This document shows, piece by piece, positions 33,131-41,212 of a stretch of 64,000 nt of DNA (positions within the stretch are counted from its first letter, which is position 1; every line of letters starts with the position of its first letter). The notes beneath the pieces are model-generated. The model saw nothing but the letters and a program-made list of their open reading frames with translations, ran no database searches and was not told the DNA's origin. The stretch is from NCBI RefSeq assembly GCF_013280595.1, contig NZ_JAAATY010000044.1:1-64000 (forward strand), written 5' to 3'. Made by a program: the position numbers and the translations under genes. This DNA comes from Kibdelosporangium persicum. Lineage in GTDB: Bacteria > Actinomycetota > Actinomycetes > Mycobacteriales > Pseudonocardiaceae.

Positions 33131-33184
33131 GGACGGTACCGTTCCGTCCGCCGTATACTGGTCGAGACGGTACCGTCTCGACCA
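33131..33184. promoter_or_regulatory. Two ACGGTACCGT-centred palindromic operators with a TATACT -10
   Basis: The first core ACGGTACCGT lies at 33133-33142. The second is embedded in a perfect 26-bp palindrome at 33159-33184, whose arms read TGGTCGAGACGGT and its complement. TATACT (33154-33159) directly before it is a good -10 for the rightward SnoaL gene. The layout predicts tight repression by the divergent TetR protein. Confidence 0.8.
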
Positions 33185-33200
33185 TTCGAGGAAGCCTCTG

Positions 33201-33608
33201 ATGACACCGCGTGAACTGCTCGACAAGGCCCAGGAGCTGTTGCTGGCCAAGGACATGTCCGGCTTCGCCGACCTGTGGGCCACCGACGGCACCATGGAGT
33301 TCCCGTTCGCCCCGCCTGGCTGGCCCACCCGGCTGGATGGCCGGGAGGCGGTGCGCGAGTACCTGAGTGGCTACACCGATGTCTTCGACATCAAGCGCTT
33401 CACCGCGCTGACCGTGCACGAGACCACCGACCCGGAGGTGATCGTCGTCGAGATGGAAGTGGAGGGACTCATGGTTCGCACCGGCGAGACCTACCAGCGT
33501 CGCTACATCAGCGTGATCACCGTGCGCGACGGGCACATCGCCGGCTACCGCGACTACTGGTCGCCGCTGGGGATGACCGCCGAGACCGATTTCACCGTCA
33601 CCGCATAG
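33201..33608 (+). CDS. SnoaL/PhzA-like NTF2-fold protein
   Basis: This is a 135-residue NTF2-fold protein (MTPRELLDKAQELLLAKDMSG, then FADLWATDGTMEFPFAPPGW), resembling PhzA/B- and SnoaL-type small proteins that bind or isomerise hydrophobic ligands. No catalytic residues can be named. ATG at 33201 has GAGGAAG at 6-bp spacing. It is first in a two-gene unit with the PPOX-fold protein, under the palindromic operators of the divergent TetR. Confidence 0.85.
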   Translation: MTPRELLDKAQELLLAKDMSGFADLWATDGTMEFPFAPPGWPTRLDGREAVREYLSGYTDVFDIKRFTALTVHETTDPEVIVVEMEVEGLMVRTGETYQRRYISVITVRDGHIAGYRDYWSPLGMTAETDFTVTA

Positions 33609-33617
33609 GAGCAGTTC

Positions 33618-34067
33618 ATGTCGATTGCGTTCTCCGAGACCGAACGTCAGAAATTCCTTGCCGACAAGCACATCGCCGTGCTGTCGGTCGCCGCGGACAA
33701 CGGGCGCCCGCCGGCCAGCGTCCCGATCTGGTACGACTACGAACCCGGCGGCCACATCCGGATCAACACCGCGGCCTCCCGGCGGAAAGCCAGGCTCATC
33801 CGCGACGCCGGCAGGGTGACGCTGGTGGTGCAGCGGGAGGAACCGCCGTACCAGTACGTGGTCGTCGAGGGCACCGTGGTGGACGCCGTCAGCCCTTCGC
33901 CGATCGAGGTTCGCGAAGCCATCGCGATCCGCTACCTCGGTGAAACGGCCGGCCGCGCGTTCGCCAACGGCTTGGACGGCGCCGGCCAGGTGCTGTTCGT
34001 CATCCGGCCGGATCGCTGGTTCTCCGCCGACTACTCCGGCGTCGACCTGGCCGCGGGCGAAGTCTGA
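33618..34067 (+). CDS. Pyridoxamine 5'-phosphate oxidase-fold protein
   Basis: This is a 149-residue split-barrel flavin/F420-binding family protein: FLADKHIAVLSVAADNGRPPASVPIWYDYEPGG at the N-terminus and KARLIRDAGRVTLVVQREEPPYQYVVVEG in the middle. In actinomycetes many such proteins use F420 or bind FMN or haem; which applies here is not visible. ATG at 33618 follows AGGAG 9 bp after the SnoaL stop, so they form one operon. Confidence 0.85.
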   Translation: MSIAFSETERQKFLADKHIAVLSVAADNGRPPASVPIWYDYEPGGHIRINTAASRRKARLIRDAGRVTLVVQREEPPYQYVVVEGTVVDAVSPSPIEVREAIAIRYLGETAGRAFANGLDGAGQVLFVIRPDRWFSADYSGVDLAAGEV

Positions 34068-34079
34068 TCTCGACACGAC

Positions 34080-34106
34080 AGCCGGGGCCGCGAACCGGCC
34101 CCGGCT
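34080..34106. terminator. Strong bidirectional hairpin between convergent genes
   Basis: AGCCGGGGCCG (34080-34090) and CGGCCCCGGCT (34096-34106) form an 11-bp perfect stem with a 5-nt loop, between the PPOX gene end and the AraC gene end. Confidence 0.85.
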
Positions 34107-34124
34107 CGTACCCCGTCACGGGCA

Positions 34125-35069
34125 TCAGTTCGGCAGCGACTCCGCGCGGCCGGGCAGTTCGTCGCGCACACGGTGCCGATAGCGCAGCGGTGACACGCCC
34201 ACCTCTCGTTTGAAGGCGGTGCTGAACGCACTCTCGGACGCGTATCCGAGCTCGGCGGCCAGCGATCCGACGCGGACATCGCCGTCCCGGAGGGCCCGTT
34301 GCGCCAGCAGCATTCGCCAGCGGTTGAGGTAGGCCAGCGGCGGCATGCCCGCCACGGCGCGGAAGCGTTCGGCGAACGACGTCCTCGACATCGCCGCCGC
34401 GCGCGCCAGTTCCTCCAGGCCCCAAGGCTTTCCGGGTTCGGTGTGCATCGCGGTGACCACCGGGCGCAACCGTTCGTCGGTCAGCACCCGCAACCATCCC
34501 GGGGGCAGTTCGGCCTGGCCGACGTAGGCCCGCAGGACTTCGAGCAGCAGAAGCTGGCCGTACTGGCGGATCGCGAAGGCCGAGCCGATCCGGTCGCTGG
34601 TCACCTCGTCCAGCAACCGGTGCAGAGTGCCGCGCAGGTTGGCCGCCGTGGCGGCCGATCCCCGGACGTGGCCCACCGGCGGAAGCGCCTGCAGGAGCAG
34701 GGCTTGACCGGCTGGGTTGAGGTCGACGCGACCGCCGAACAGGACGTCGTCGGTGCCGCAGTTGGCGCCGATGAAGCGGTCGGCGGGGTCGGTGGGCGTG
34801 ATCTCGCGGATCGGCCCGTCGCCCGTGCCGCCCCTGAGCTCCAGCCACGACCGGTTGTTGAGGATCACCACGTCGCCCGGTTCGAGCTCGATCGGGCCGT
34901 CGATCCCGTCGGTGCTCAGCCGAGCACGGCCGCACACCATCGCCATGAACTTCAACGGAGTATCCATGGCCGTGCGCGACACCCAGGGGCCGCGCACCGC
35001 GAATCCGCCTGACAGCACACCACGGACTTCAACCAGGTCGAACGCCTCAGACAGGTGGTCACTGACCAT
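34125..35069 (-). CDS. AraC family regulator with cupin-type sensor
   Basis: This is a 314-residue AraC-type activator. The N-terminal half (about 1-185) is a cupin_6-like sensor (VRGPWVSRTAMDTPLKFMAMVCGRA; ELEPGDVVILNN). The C-terminal half carries two helix-turn-helix motifs: LEELARAAAMSRTSFAERFR and AAELGYASESAFSTAFKREVG. ATG at 35069 is assigned because the cupin domain begins there, with GGAGA just before it; the frame is open further upstream. The roughly 290 bp before it, up to the OYE gene end at 35360, shows no convincing gene. Confidence 0.88.
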   Translation of the reverse strand: MVSDHLSEAFDLVEVRGVLSGGFAVRGPWVSRTAMDTPLKFMAMVCGRARLSTDGIDGPIELEPGDVVILNNRSWLELRGGTGDGPIREITPTDPADRFIGANCGTDDVLFGGRVDLNPAGQALLLQALPPVGHVRGSAATAANLRGTLHRLLDEVTSDRIGSAFAIRQYGQLLLLEVLRAYVGQAELPPGWLRVLTDERLRPVVTAMHTEPGKPWGLEELARAAAMSRTSFAERFRAVAGMPPLAYLNRWRMLLAQRALRDGDVRVGSLAAELGYASESAFSTAFKREVGVSPLRYRHRVRDELPGRAESLPN

Positions 35070-35359
35070 TCTCCGTACTATCGCGCAAAAAATGCCGACC
35101 CGCAACCAGTCAGAGTACGAGTCGCCGCGCGCAGGCGCGGTTGCGGGAGCGGACACCGTGGCCGAGTGACGCTGGGCAGGCAAGCACCGGGCGGCGCCTG
35201 TCGCACTCGTGGGGTGCGACGAACCCTGCCCGGCGTCACCTCGACGGCACCGGCGGCTTCGAGTGCCCGAATTCGGCCGCCACTGTCCGCTTTGGACTGG
35301 GCGGCGGGACTGGTGCCGGCGCAACGGGGCCAGGTGGCCGGATCGGGCCGGCTGACGTT

Positions 35360-36538
35360 TCACTCCACTCGCTGGTCCGGGACGGTGCAACGGGTTCCTG
35401 CCGCGTCGTAGATCGTGGGCACGCAACGGTTGCAGTGGATGCAGGCGGTGAACCCGGTGCCGGTCGCCAGGTGGTTGACCAGGTTGGGGTCACGTAGCAG
35501 GGCACGTCCGACGGCGACGTACTCGAAGCCCTCGGCCATCGCCCGGCGCATGGTGTCCAGACGGCTGATGCCGCCGAGCAGGACCAGTGGCATCGTCAGG
35601 CGGGACCGGAAGCGGCGTGCCTTGTCGAGGAAGAAGGCTTCTTGGTAGGGGTACTGCCTGAGGAACCGCCGGCCGATCGTGCGCAGGCCGATGCGTACCG
35701 GCAGCGGCATGGCGGCGGTGAACTGCCGCCGTGGGGCATCGCCGCGGAAGAGGTACATGGGATTCATCAGCGAGCTGCCGCCGCTGAGCTCCAGGGCGTC
35801 GAGTGTGCCGTCGGACTCCAGCCATGCGGCGACTTCGATCGCCTCCGCCGTGCCCAGGCCGCCTGTGAAGCCGTCGCTCAGGCTGAACTTCGCGATCACC
35901 GCGACCTCGTCGCCGACCTCGTCGCGCACCGCTTGGGCCACCTGCCGGGCCAGCCGTGCGCGGTTCTCCAGGCAACCGCCCCAGCGGTCCCTGCGGCGGT
36001 TGAGCCGGGGTGCCAGGAACGCACTGATCAGATAGCTGTGCGCCATGTGAATCTCAAGGCAGTCGAACCCGGCCCGTACGAGCAGACGCGCGGCCCACGC
36101 GTACGATCGCGTGATCCGCGCCAGGTCCGCCTCGGTCGCCGCGTGCATCATCTGCATCGACAGCGGATTGGGCATTCTTGACGCGGTGATCGCGTGCACG
36201 CCGTTGGAGCGTCCGTTCGCGACTGGCCCGGCGTGCCCGAGTTGGCCGTTGATCGCACAACCCTCGGCATGGACCGCGTCGGCAAGCCGGGTGAGACCAG
36301 GCAGGGCCGTCTCGCGTACGTGGATCTGCGCGCCATGGGTACGGCCTTCGGCGGAGACGGCCAGGTAGGCGACCGTCGTCATCCCAACGCCTCCGCGCGC
36401 GAAGCTCACGTGGAAGTCCACGAGGGCGTCGCTCACCAGGCCATCCGGGGTCCTGCCCTCGAACGTCGCCGCCTTGATCACCCGGTTACGCAGGCTGACC
36501 GGGCCCAGTGTCGCCGGAGCCAGCACGTCAGGAACCAT
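35360..36538 (-). CDS. Old Yellow Enzyme-family NADH:flavin oxidoreductase
   Basis: This is a 392-residue FMN ene-reductase-family protein with the TIM-barrel signatures GQLGHAG, DCLEIHMAHSYLISAFLAPRLNRR and VGRALLRDP. A C-terminal Cys cluster (CIHCNRC) recalls the Fe-S-type members, though the second barrel extension of 2,4-dienoyl-CoA reductases is absent. ATG at 36538 and GTG at 36541 are both possible. Ten bases upstream lies a perfect KstR-type palindrome, which links it to steroid or cholesterol catabolism in related actinomycetes (inference). Confidence 0.87.
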   Translation of the reverse strand: MVPDVLAPATLGPVSLRNRVIKAATFEGRTPDGLVSDALVDFHVSFARGGVGMTTVAYLAVSAEGRTHGAQIHVRETALPGLTRLADAVHAEGCAINGQLGHAGPVANGRSNGVHAITASRMPNPLSMQMMHAATEADLARITRSYAWAARLLVRAGFDCLEIHMAHSYLISAFLAPRLNRRRDRWGGCLENRARLARQVAQAVRDEVGDEVAVIAKFSLSDGFTGGLGTAEAIEVAAWLESDGTLDALELSGGSSLMNPMYLFRGDAPRRQFTAAMPLPVRIGLRTIGRRFLRQYPYQEAFFLDKARRFRSRLTMPLVLLGGISRLDTMRRAMAEGFEYVAVGRALLRDPNLVNHLATGTGFTACIHCNRCVPTIYDAAGTRCTVPDQRVE

Positions 36539-36547
36539 CACGTCAGA

Positions 36548-36563
36548 CTAGAACACGTTCTAG
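36548..36563. promoter_or_regulatory. KstR-like box CTAGAACACGTTCTAG
   Basis: Seven-base perfect arms (CTAGAAC/GTTCTAG) around a 2-bp centre fit the published KstR consensus TnnAACnnGTTnnA exactly. It lies about 10 bp before the OYE start, overlapping the expected promoter, and faces the APC permease gene on the other side. Confidence 0.7.
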
Positions 36564-36642
36564 AAGTGCGGAAGTGCCCGGCATGCCATGGTGGACGGAC
36601 TCGTCCCGGTTTGTTCACCGTTGGACCGGGTAGCCGTAGCCG

Positions 36643-37950
36643 GTGCGCGAGAACTCGGACACGACGCTGAAACGCGTTGTCAGTACTCCGTTGTTGTACT
36701 GGTTCATCGTGGGCGACATCCTGGGTGCGGGCGTGTACGTGCTGATCGGGGAAGTCGCGGGGAGCTCCGGTGGCGCGGTCTGGTTGCCGCTGGTGATCGC
36801 CTTGGTGCTGGCGGCGTTGACCGCGTGTTCGTACGCCGAACTCGCCACGAAGTACCCGCGTGCCGGTGGCGCGGCGCACTACGCCCGGCACGCGTTCGGC
36901 CCGTTCGCCGGATTCGCGGTCGGGTTCTGCATGCTGGCGGCAGGCATCGTGTCCGTCGCGGCGTTGGCGCGCGGCTTCGCCGGGGACTACCTCGGCGAGT
37001 TCGTCCGCTTGCCGGTTCCGTTGGTGGCGGCGGTGTTCCTGGTCGTGCTCGGTTCGGTCAACGCCAGGGGCATCAAGGAATCCCTGCGCGCCAACGTGGT
37101 GGCGACACTGATCGAGGTCGGCGGACTGGTCCTCGTCGTCGTGCTCGGCGTGTGGGTGATCATGCGCGGTGACGCCGACGTGGCGCGGCTGGGGGAGATC
37201 GGTGTGGCCGGTGAGGACGCCGCCGGTGGGGTGCTCGGCGCGGTGGTCCTGGCGTTCTATTCGTTCGTGGGCTTCGAAACCTCCGTCAACCTCGCCGAGG
37301 AGATCCGTGACCCGCGCCGGTCGTACCCTCGTGCGCTGCTCGCCGCGCTCGGCACTGCGGGCGTGATCTACCTGCTGGTCGGCATCGTCGCGGCAACGAC
37401 CGTGCCGACGAGCCAGTTGGCGTCGTCCAGCGGCCCGTTGCTCGAGGTCGTGCGCGTGGCCGGCGCCGTGCCGCTGTGGGTGTTCAGCCTCATCGCGCTC
37501 GTCGCGGTGGCCAATGGTGCCTTGCTCACCGGGATCATGTCTTCCCGGTTGGCTTACGGGATGGCGCGTGATGACATGCTTCCCGGCGTCCTCACGCGAC
37601 TGCTGCCGCGCCGGCGTACGCCGTGGGTGTCGATCGCCGCCACCACCGCGCTGGCTGTTGTGCTGGCTCTGACCGGTACTGTCGCCGTGCTGGCCTCCAC
37701 CCTCGTTCTGTTGCTGCTCATCGTGTTCTTGGCGGTCAACATCGCGGTCGTCGTGCTGCGCAGGAGAGAACCGGACGGCGACTATTTCCGGGTGCCGCTC
37801 GTGATCCCGGTGCTCGGCGCCGGTTCGTGCGTGCTGCTGTTCACCCAGGTCGAAGGTGGCGTGTGGCTGCGGGGCTTGGTGTTGCTCGCCGCCGGTGTCC
37901 TGCTCGGACTGGTGGCGGCGTATCGCACCCGGTCCACGGCCGACGTGTGA
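36643..37950 (+). CDS. APC superfamily amino acid permease
   Basis: This is a 435-residue integral membrane transporter with about 12 helices. The first helix has GDILGAGVYVLIGEVAG, the glycine-rich unwound segment where APC transporters bind the amino-acid backbone, and SYAELATKYPRAGG follows. GTG at 36643 is the annotated start; no strong Shine-Dalgarno is seen. It is divergent from the OYE gene with about 100 bp between. Substrate cannot be assigned from sequence. Confidence 0.85.
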   Translation: MRENSDTTLKRVVSTPLLYWFIVGDILGAGVYVLIGEVAGSSGGAVWLPLVIALVLAALTACSYAELATKYPRAGGAAHYARHAFGPFAGFAVGFCMLAAGIVSVAALARGFAGDYLGEFVRLPVPLVAAVFLVVLGSVNARGIKESLRANVVATLIEVGGLVLVVVLGVWVIMRGDADVARLGEIGVAGEDAAGGVLGAVVLAFYSFVGFETSVNLAEEIRDPRRSYPRALLAALGTAGVIYLLVGIVAATTVPTSQLASSSGPLLEVVRVAGAVPLWVFSLIALVAVANGALLTGIMSSRLAYGMARDDMLPGVLTRLLPRRRTPWVSIAATTALAVVLALTGTVAVLASTLVLLLLIVFLAVNIAVVVLRRREPDGDYFRVPLVIPVLGAGSCVLLFTQVEGGVWLRGLVLLAAGVLLGLVAAYRTRSTADV

Positions 37951-37992
37951 AGGTTCCTGATCGTCGACGAGCCAGCCGGTTCGCCCGCCCGG

Positions 37993-39360
37993 TCATCGGG
38001 TGGTGAACACCAACGGGTCGATCTTGGCCTGCCAGGTCGTCAGTTCGTCGATCCACCGGGCGACGTCCCGGCGATCGGCGTAGAACTCGGCCACGGTTTT
38101 CGCCGCCGTGAAGGCCACCGCCGCCGCGACGGTCACGCCGATGAGCCGGTACGGCCCGATCGCCACCGGGGCCAGGGCCGCCGCGACGATCTCCAGCGCG
38201 AGGATGCTCGCCAGCCAGCCCAGGTACGCGACGATCTCGCCGGAACACCCCGCTTTGATCCACTGCGGCAACGACTTCGCGGCTCGGTCCCGCAACGCCT
38301 GCCGGACGTCCATCAGGTCGTGGTACACCGACTCCGCTTCCAGCTGGTTGGCCCGCGACCGGGTGCCACGCCAGTCGGGATCGGTCGTCAGCCGTTCGTA
38401 CAACCGGTTGGCCGCCCGCCGGAACACCGCCGGTTCGGTGGAGACCGGTGGCGGCCAGTCATGGTCGCGTGCGGCGGACTGCCGCCATGACCGGTGGACC
38501 AGGAACAGTGCCACGATGCCGACGACGATCAGGTACCAGACTTCCCACTCCTGCCACGCGCCGTCCTCCTTCGTGCCGAACTTGGAGAGGAAGTAGACGA
38601 ACGGGAGCATCGCCAGGGCGAGCACCAGCCACCTTCTTTTCGTGGCCTCGCTCAAAGTCATCGTGCCCGCCTGGACGTCGAACCGGTAGGTCCATCGTTT
38701 GACGAGCGGAACGAAGATCATCGTCGACAGCGACAGGCCGGCCAGAATCACCGTGGACCCGAACGCGGCGAACGTGAACCACTCCCAGAGCTGGTCGTCC
38801 GGGTCGGGAAGCAGCAGGATCGGCGTGATCAGGAACAGGGCCAGTGCCCAGGCGGCCACCCGGCTGACCACTCGCTTCGGTGTGCGCTTCGCCGCGGGCT
38901 TCGGCGGTGGCACGGTCGCCGGTGCCACGTACCGCTCCAGCATGTGCACGAGGTGATTGATGTCCGCACGGAACGTCGCGCGGCGAACCCGCGCGACCTG
39001 CAGAACGGCGATCTCGGCGATCTCGTCCGGCAGGTCGTGCCGCTGTGGCGGATCGAGGTCCTCCAACACCACCGGAATCACCGGAATGGGTGTCCGCAAC
39101 GCGGTGTCGATCTCGAAAAGCACCCAGTCCTTCGGCCGTTCCTTGGCGAACTCGGCAAGCCAGCCGTCATGGATGACGGCGACGACCACGTCACTGGCGA
39201 GCAGTCGTGTCCGCAGTTCGTCCGGATACGGAGTGCCCGGTGTCATCTGGTGGTCGACAAAAACCTGGTCGTCCCCGAAGTAGTGCCGCAGCCGGTCTTC
39301 GAGCGCGCCGACGATCACCGAATGCGGTCCGCTGCGGTAGCTGACGAAAATTCCACCCAT
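37993..39360 (-). CDS. Membrane-anchored TIR-domain protein
   Basis: This is a 455-residue protein. Residues 1-145 form a TIR domain: FVSYRSGPHS at the start, FVDHQMTPGTPYPDEL (BB-loop region), SDVVVAVIHDGW, and E83 in DWVLFEID at the position of the catalytic glutamate of NAD-cleaving TIR domains. It is followed by about six hydrophobic helices (near 165-185, 195-220, 243-262, 273-290, 376-402 and 404-424). The 300-375 region between helices is soluble and helical. ATG at 39360 has GGAAG at 8-bp spacing. A role in immunity-type NAD signalling is possible; it is not next to known defence genes. Confidence 0.85.
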   Translation of the reverse strand: MGGIFVSYRSGPHSVIVGALEDRLRHYFGDDQVFVDHQMTPGTPYPDELRTRLLASDVVVAVIHDGWLAEFAKERPKDWVLFEIDTALRTPIPVIPVVLEDLDPPQRHDLPDEIAEIAVLQVARVRRATFRADINHLVHMLERYVAPATVPPPKPAAKRTPKRVVSRVAAWALALFLITPILLLPDPDDQLWEWFTFAAFGSTVILAGLSLSTMIFVPLVKRWTYRFDVQAGTMTLSEATKRRWLVLALAMLPFVYFLSKFGTKEDGAWQEWEVWYLIVVGIVALFLVHRSWRQSAARDHDWPPPVSTEPAVFRRAANRLYERLTTDPDWRGTRSRANQLEAESVYHDLMDVRQALRDRAAKSLPQWIKAGCSGEIVAYLGWLASILALEIVAAALAPVAIGPYRLIGVTVAAAVAFTAAKTVAEFYADRRDVARWIDELTTWQAKIDPLVFTTR

Positions 39361-39498
39361 ACTCGTTCTTCCGGGGCGTGTGTGGCTCACCCATGTGTAG
39401 CGCACCGGCCGCGTGCCTGCGACGCGGACCTGAGCCGTGGGCGTCTCGAACGCCGCTGTCCGGGACAGACGTGATCATCGCCGGATCGACCTCGTATC

Positions 39499-40386
39499 GT
39501 GCGCATCGTGAAGCAGCAGGTGGCGCCGGTGCAGGCGTTGGAAAGGGCGTTCCCGTGGCGTTCCGCGCGTGACCCGATGAACCGGGTGTACGAGCCGTTC
39601 GCCGACGCCGACGGCAGGGTGCATCCGCGGATCGTGGCCCGCGCGGACGAGATCACCGCGACGATGCTGAGGAACAAGTCGGTGTTCAAGGCGATAGCCC
39701 GCGATCCCGACGATCACCGGCTGCCCGTGACCGTGACCAACGAGCAGCTGGAGGCGGCGTGGCCGGTGCTCGGAGAGTCAGTCGCCGCCGAGATCAGGCG
39801 GTTGACCAGAGGCCACGCGCTGAAGTCGCCTCCGGTGCGGATCGCCCGGGTGGAGCGGAAACACGTTCCTCGGCACGAACGGGCGCTGGTCGGTCAATGG
39901 GGACTGTTCCTCGCGCAGTGGCCGCCGAACCGGTCACCGCGCCGCCGGCCGTCTCTGCTCAACGGGCGCATCCTGGGTGTCTACATGGGTGCTGTGCTCG
40001 ATGACGCTGACGACCTCGCCTACTGGGAAGAGGCCTACGAAAGGTATCCGGCGTACGCCTTAGGGCTGGGTGACGGCACGAGGTACCAGAGTTTGATGGG
40101 CGCGGAAGGGGCGGCCAATGCCGCTGTCTTCGCCAACACGGCGACCAAGCTCGTCGACAGGCCTGACGGCCATGGGCGGGAAATCGCCATCGACGAGCGG
40201 CGGGTCAACGCGATGTTCGTCGAGTTCCTCGTCCGGATGCCGCTGCCGGGCCGCGGGTTCCGGGCGCAGACCATCGGTGCGGTGGTGGCGCTGGAGAACG
40301 CCTTCGACCAGAAGACCAACCCGTACGGTTCGATCCTCGTCGACTACGGCGAAACCTATCTGCCGAACCTGAACGGACACTCCTGA
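39499..40386 (+). CDS. SET-domain-like protein
   Basis: This is a 295-residue protein of uncertain family. The C-terminal half has a SET-like order: GQWGLFLAQ (134-142), ILGVYMGAVLDDADDLAYW (158-176), a GANAAVFANT-like segment (205-214, where SET proteins have the NHS pseudoknot strand) and ILVDYGETYL (279-288, matching the DYG(E) element). The usual NHSCxPN is weak, so methyltransferase activity is uncertain. The start is GTG at 39499 or at 39508, and no Shine-Dalgarno is seen. It is divergent from the TIR gene by 138 bp. Confidence 0.5.
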   Translation: MRIVKQQVAPVQALERAFPWRSARDPMNRVYEPFADADGRVHPRIVARADEITATMLRNKSVFKAIARDPDDHRLPVTVTNEQLEAAWPVLGESVAAEIRRLTRGHALKSPPVRIARVERKHVPRHERALVGQWGLFLAQWPPNRSPRRRPSLLNGRILGVYMGAVLDDADDLAYWEEAYERYPAYALGLGDGTRYQSLMGAEGAANAAVFANTATKLVDRPDGHGREIAIDERRVNAMFVEFLVRMPLPGRGFRAQTIGAVVALENAFDQKTNPYGSILVDYGETYLPNLNGHS

Positions 40387-40412
40387 CGTAGCGGGTGCTG
40401 TGAGCGTGCCGG

Positions 40413-41099
40413 TCAGGACTCCGCCGCGGGTTCGTGACCGGCCAGCGCGGCTGCCGTCACGGTGAGGTGCCGGGTCAGTGCCTCGGCCGCGGCGTCGGCG
40501 TCACGGGACAGCGCCGCCTCCTCCAGCCGGCGGTGCTCGCCGAGGTAGTCCCGGCCGGGCATGCGGAGGGCGGACCAGCGGCGAGCCAGCTCGCTCGCGG
40601 TCCACAGCCGGTCGAAGGTCTCCAGGAGAACCGGGTTGCCGCATCCCTCCAGCAAGGCGCGGTGGAACAGCCGGTGGGCCTCGGCCCACGCGTCGCTGTA
40701 GTGCTCGCTTTCGTCCGGGGTGAACGCCGGGGTCCGGGCCAGCCGGTGGTGGGCGGCTCGCACGTGGGCCTCCCAGTCGAGGTCGCCGCGCTCGATGGAC
40801 AGGCGCAGCACGGCCGGTTCGATGGTCCGGCGGGCCTCCGCGATCTCCTGCCAGCGGCGGTCGGAGAAGGCCGGGACGGCGAAGCCGCGGTTGTGCAGGC
40901 GGTCGGCGAAGCCCTCGCCGACCAGCCGCACGAGCGCCTCGCGCACGACGGCCAGGCTCACCCCCTGATCCTTGGCGAGATCCTGCGGTTTGAGGGCGTC
41001 ACCAGGGGCGTAGTCGCCGTGCATGATGGCGTCGCGCAAGCGTTTGTAGACCTGCTCGGAGAGCATCGGCTTGCCCGGCGGGGCCGAGTCGCCCGTCAT
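40413..41099 (-). CDS. GntR (FadR-type) transcriptional regulator
   Basis: This is a 228-residue GntR regulator. The winged helix (LSEQVYKRLRDAIMHGDYAPGDALKPQDLAKDQGVS) is followed by an FCD-type helical domain with His residues that often bind metal (VRAAHHRLARTP, WAEAHRLFHRALLEGC, HRRLEEAALS). ATG at 41099 has GGGGA 8 bp upstream; ATG at 41108 and GTG at 41129 are alternatives. A perfect 24-bp palindrome lies just upstream between it and the YbhB gene, the likely shared operator. Confidence 0.88.
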   Translation of the reverse strand: MTGDSAPPGKPMLSEQVYKRLRDAIMHGDYAPGDALKPQDLAKDQGVSLAVVREALVRLVGEGFADRLHNRGFAVPAFSDRRWQEIAEARRTIEPAVLRLSIERGDLDWEAHVRAAHHRLARTPAFTPDESEHYSDAWAEAHRLFHRALLEGCGNPVLLETFDRLWTASELARRWSALRMPGRDYLGEHRRLEEAALSRDADAAAEALTRHLTVTAAALAGHEPAAES

Positions 41100-41127
41100 C
41101 CACGTCATCCCCACATCATAGACGGCC

Positions 41128-41151
41128 ACACAGATAATCGATTATCTGTGT
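41128..41151. promoter_or_regulatory. Perfect 24-bp palindromic operator between gntR-type and ybhB-type genes
   Basis: The core GATAATCGATTATC is extended on both sides by ACACA/TGTGT to a perfect 24-bp palindrome. It sits in the divergent promoter region, with AT-rich sequence unusual for this genome, as expected for an operator overlapping both promoters. Confidence 0.85.
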
Positions 41152-41212
41152 TATGGTCGATTGTGGCAGCGCGCCGCCACTCCACCCGCACGGCTTGAAA
41201 AGGAACGACCTG

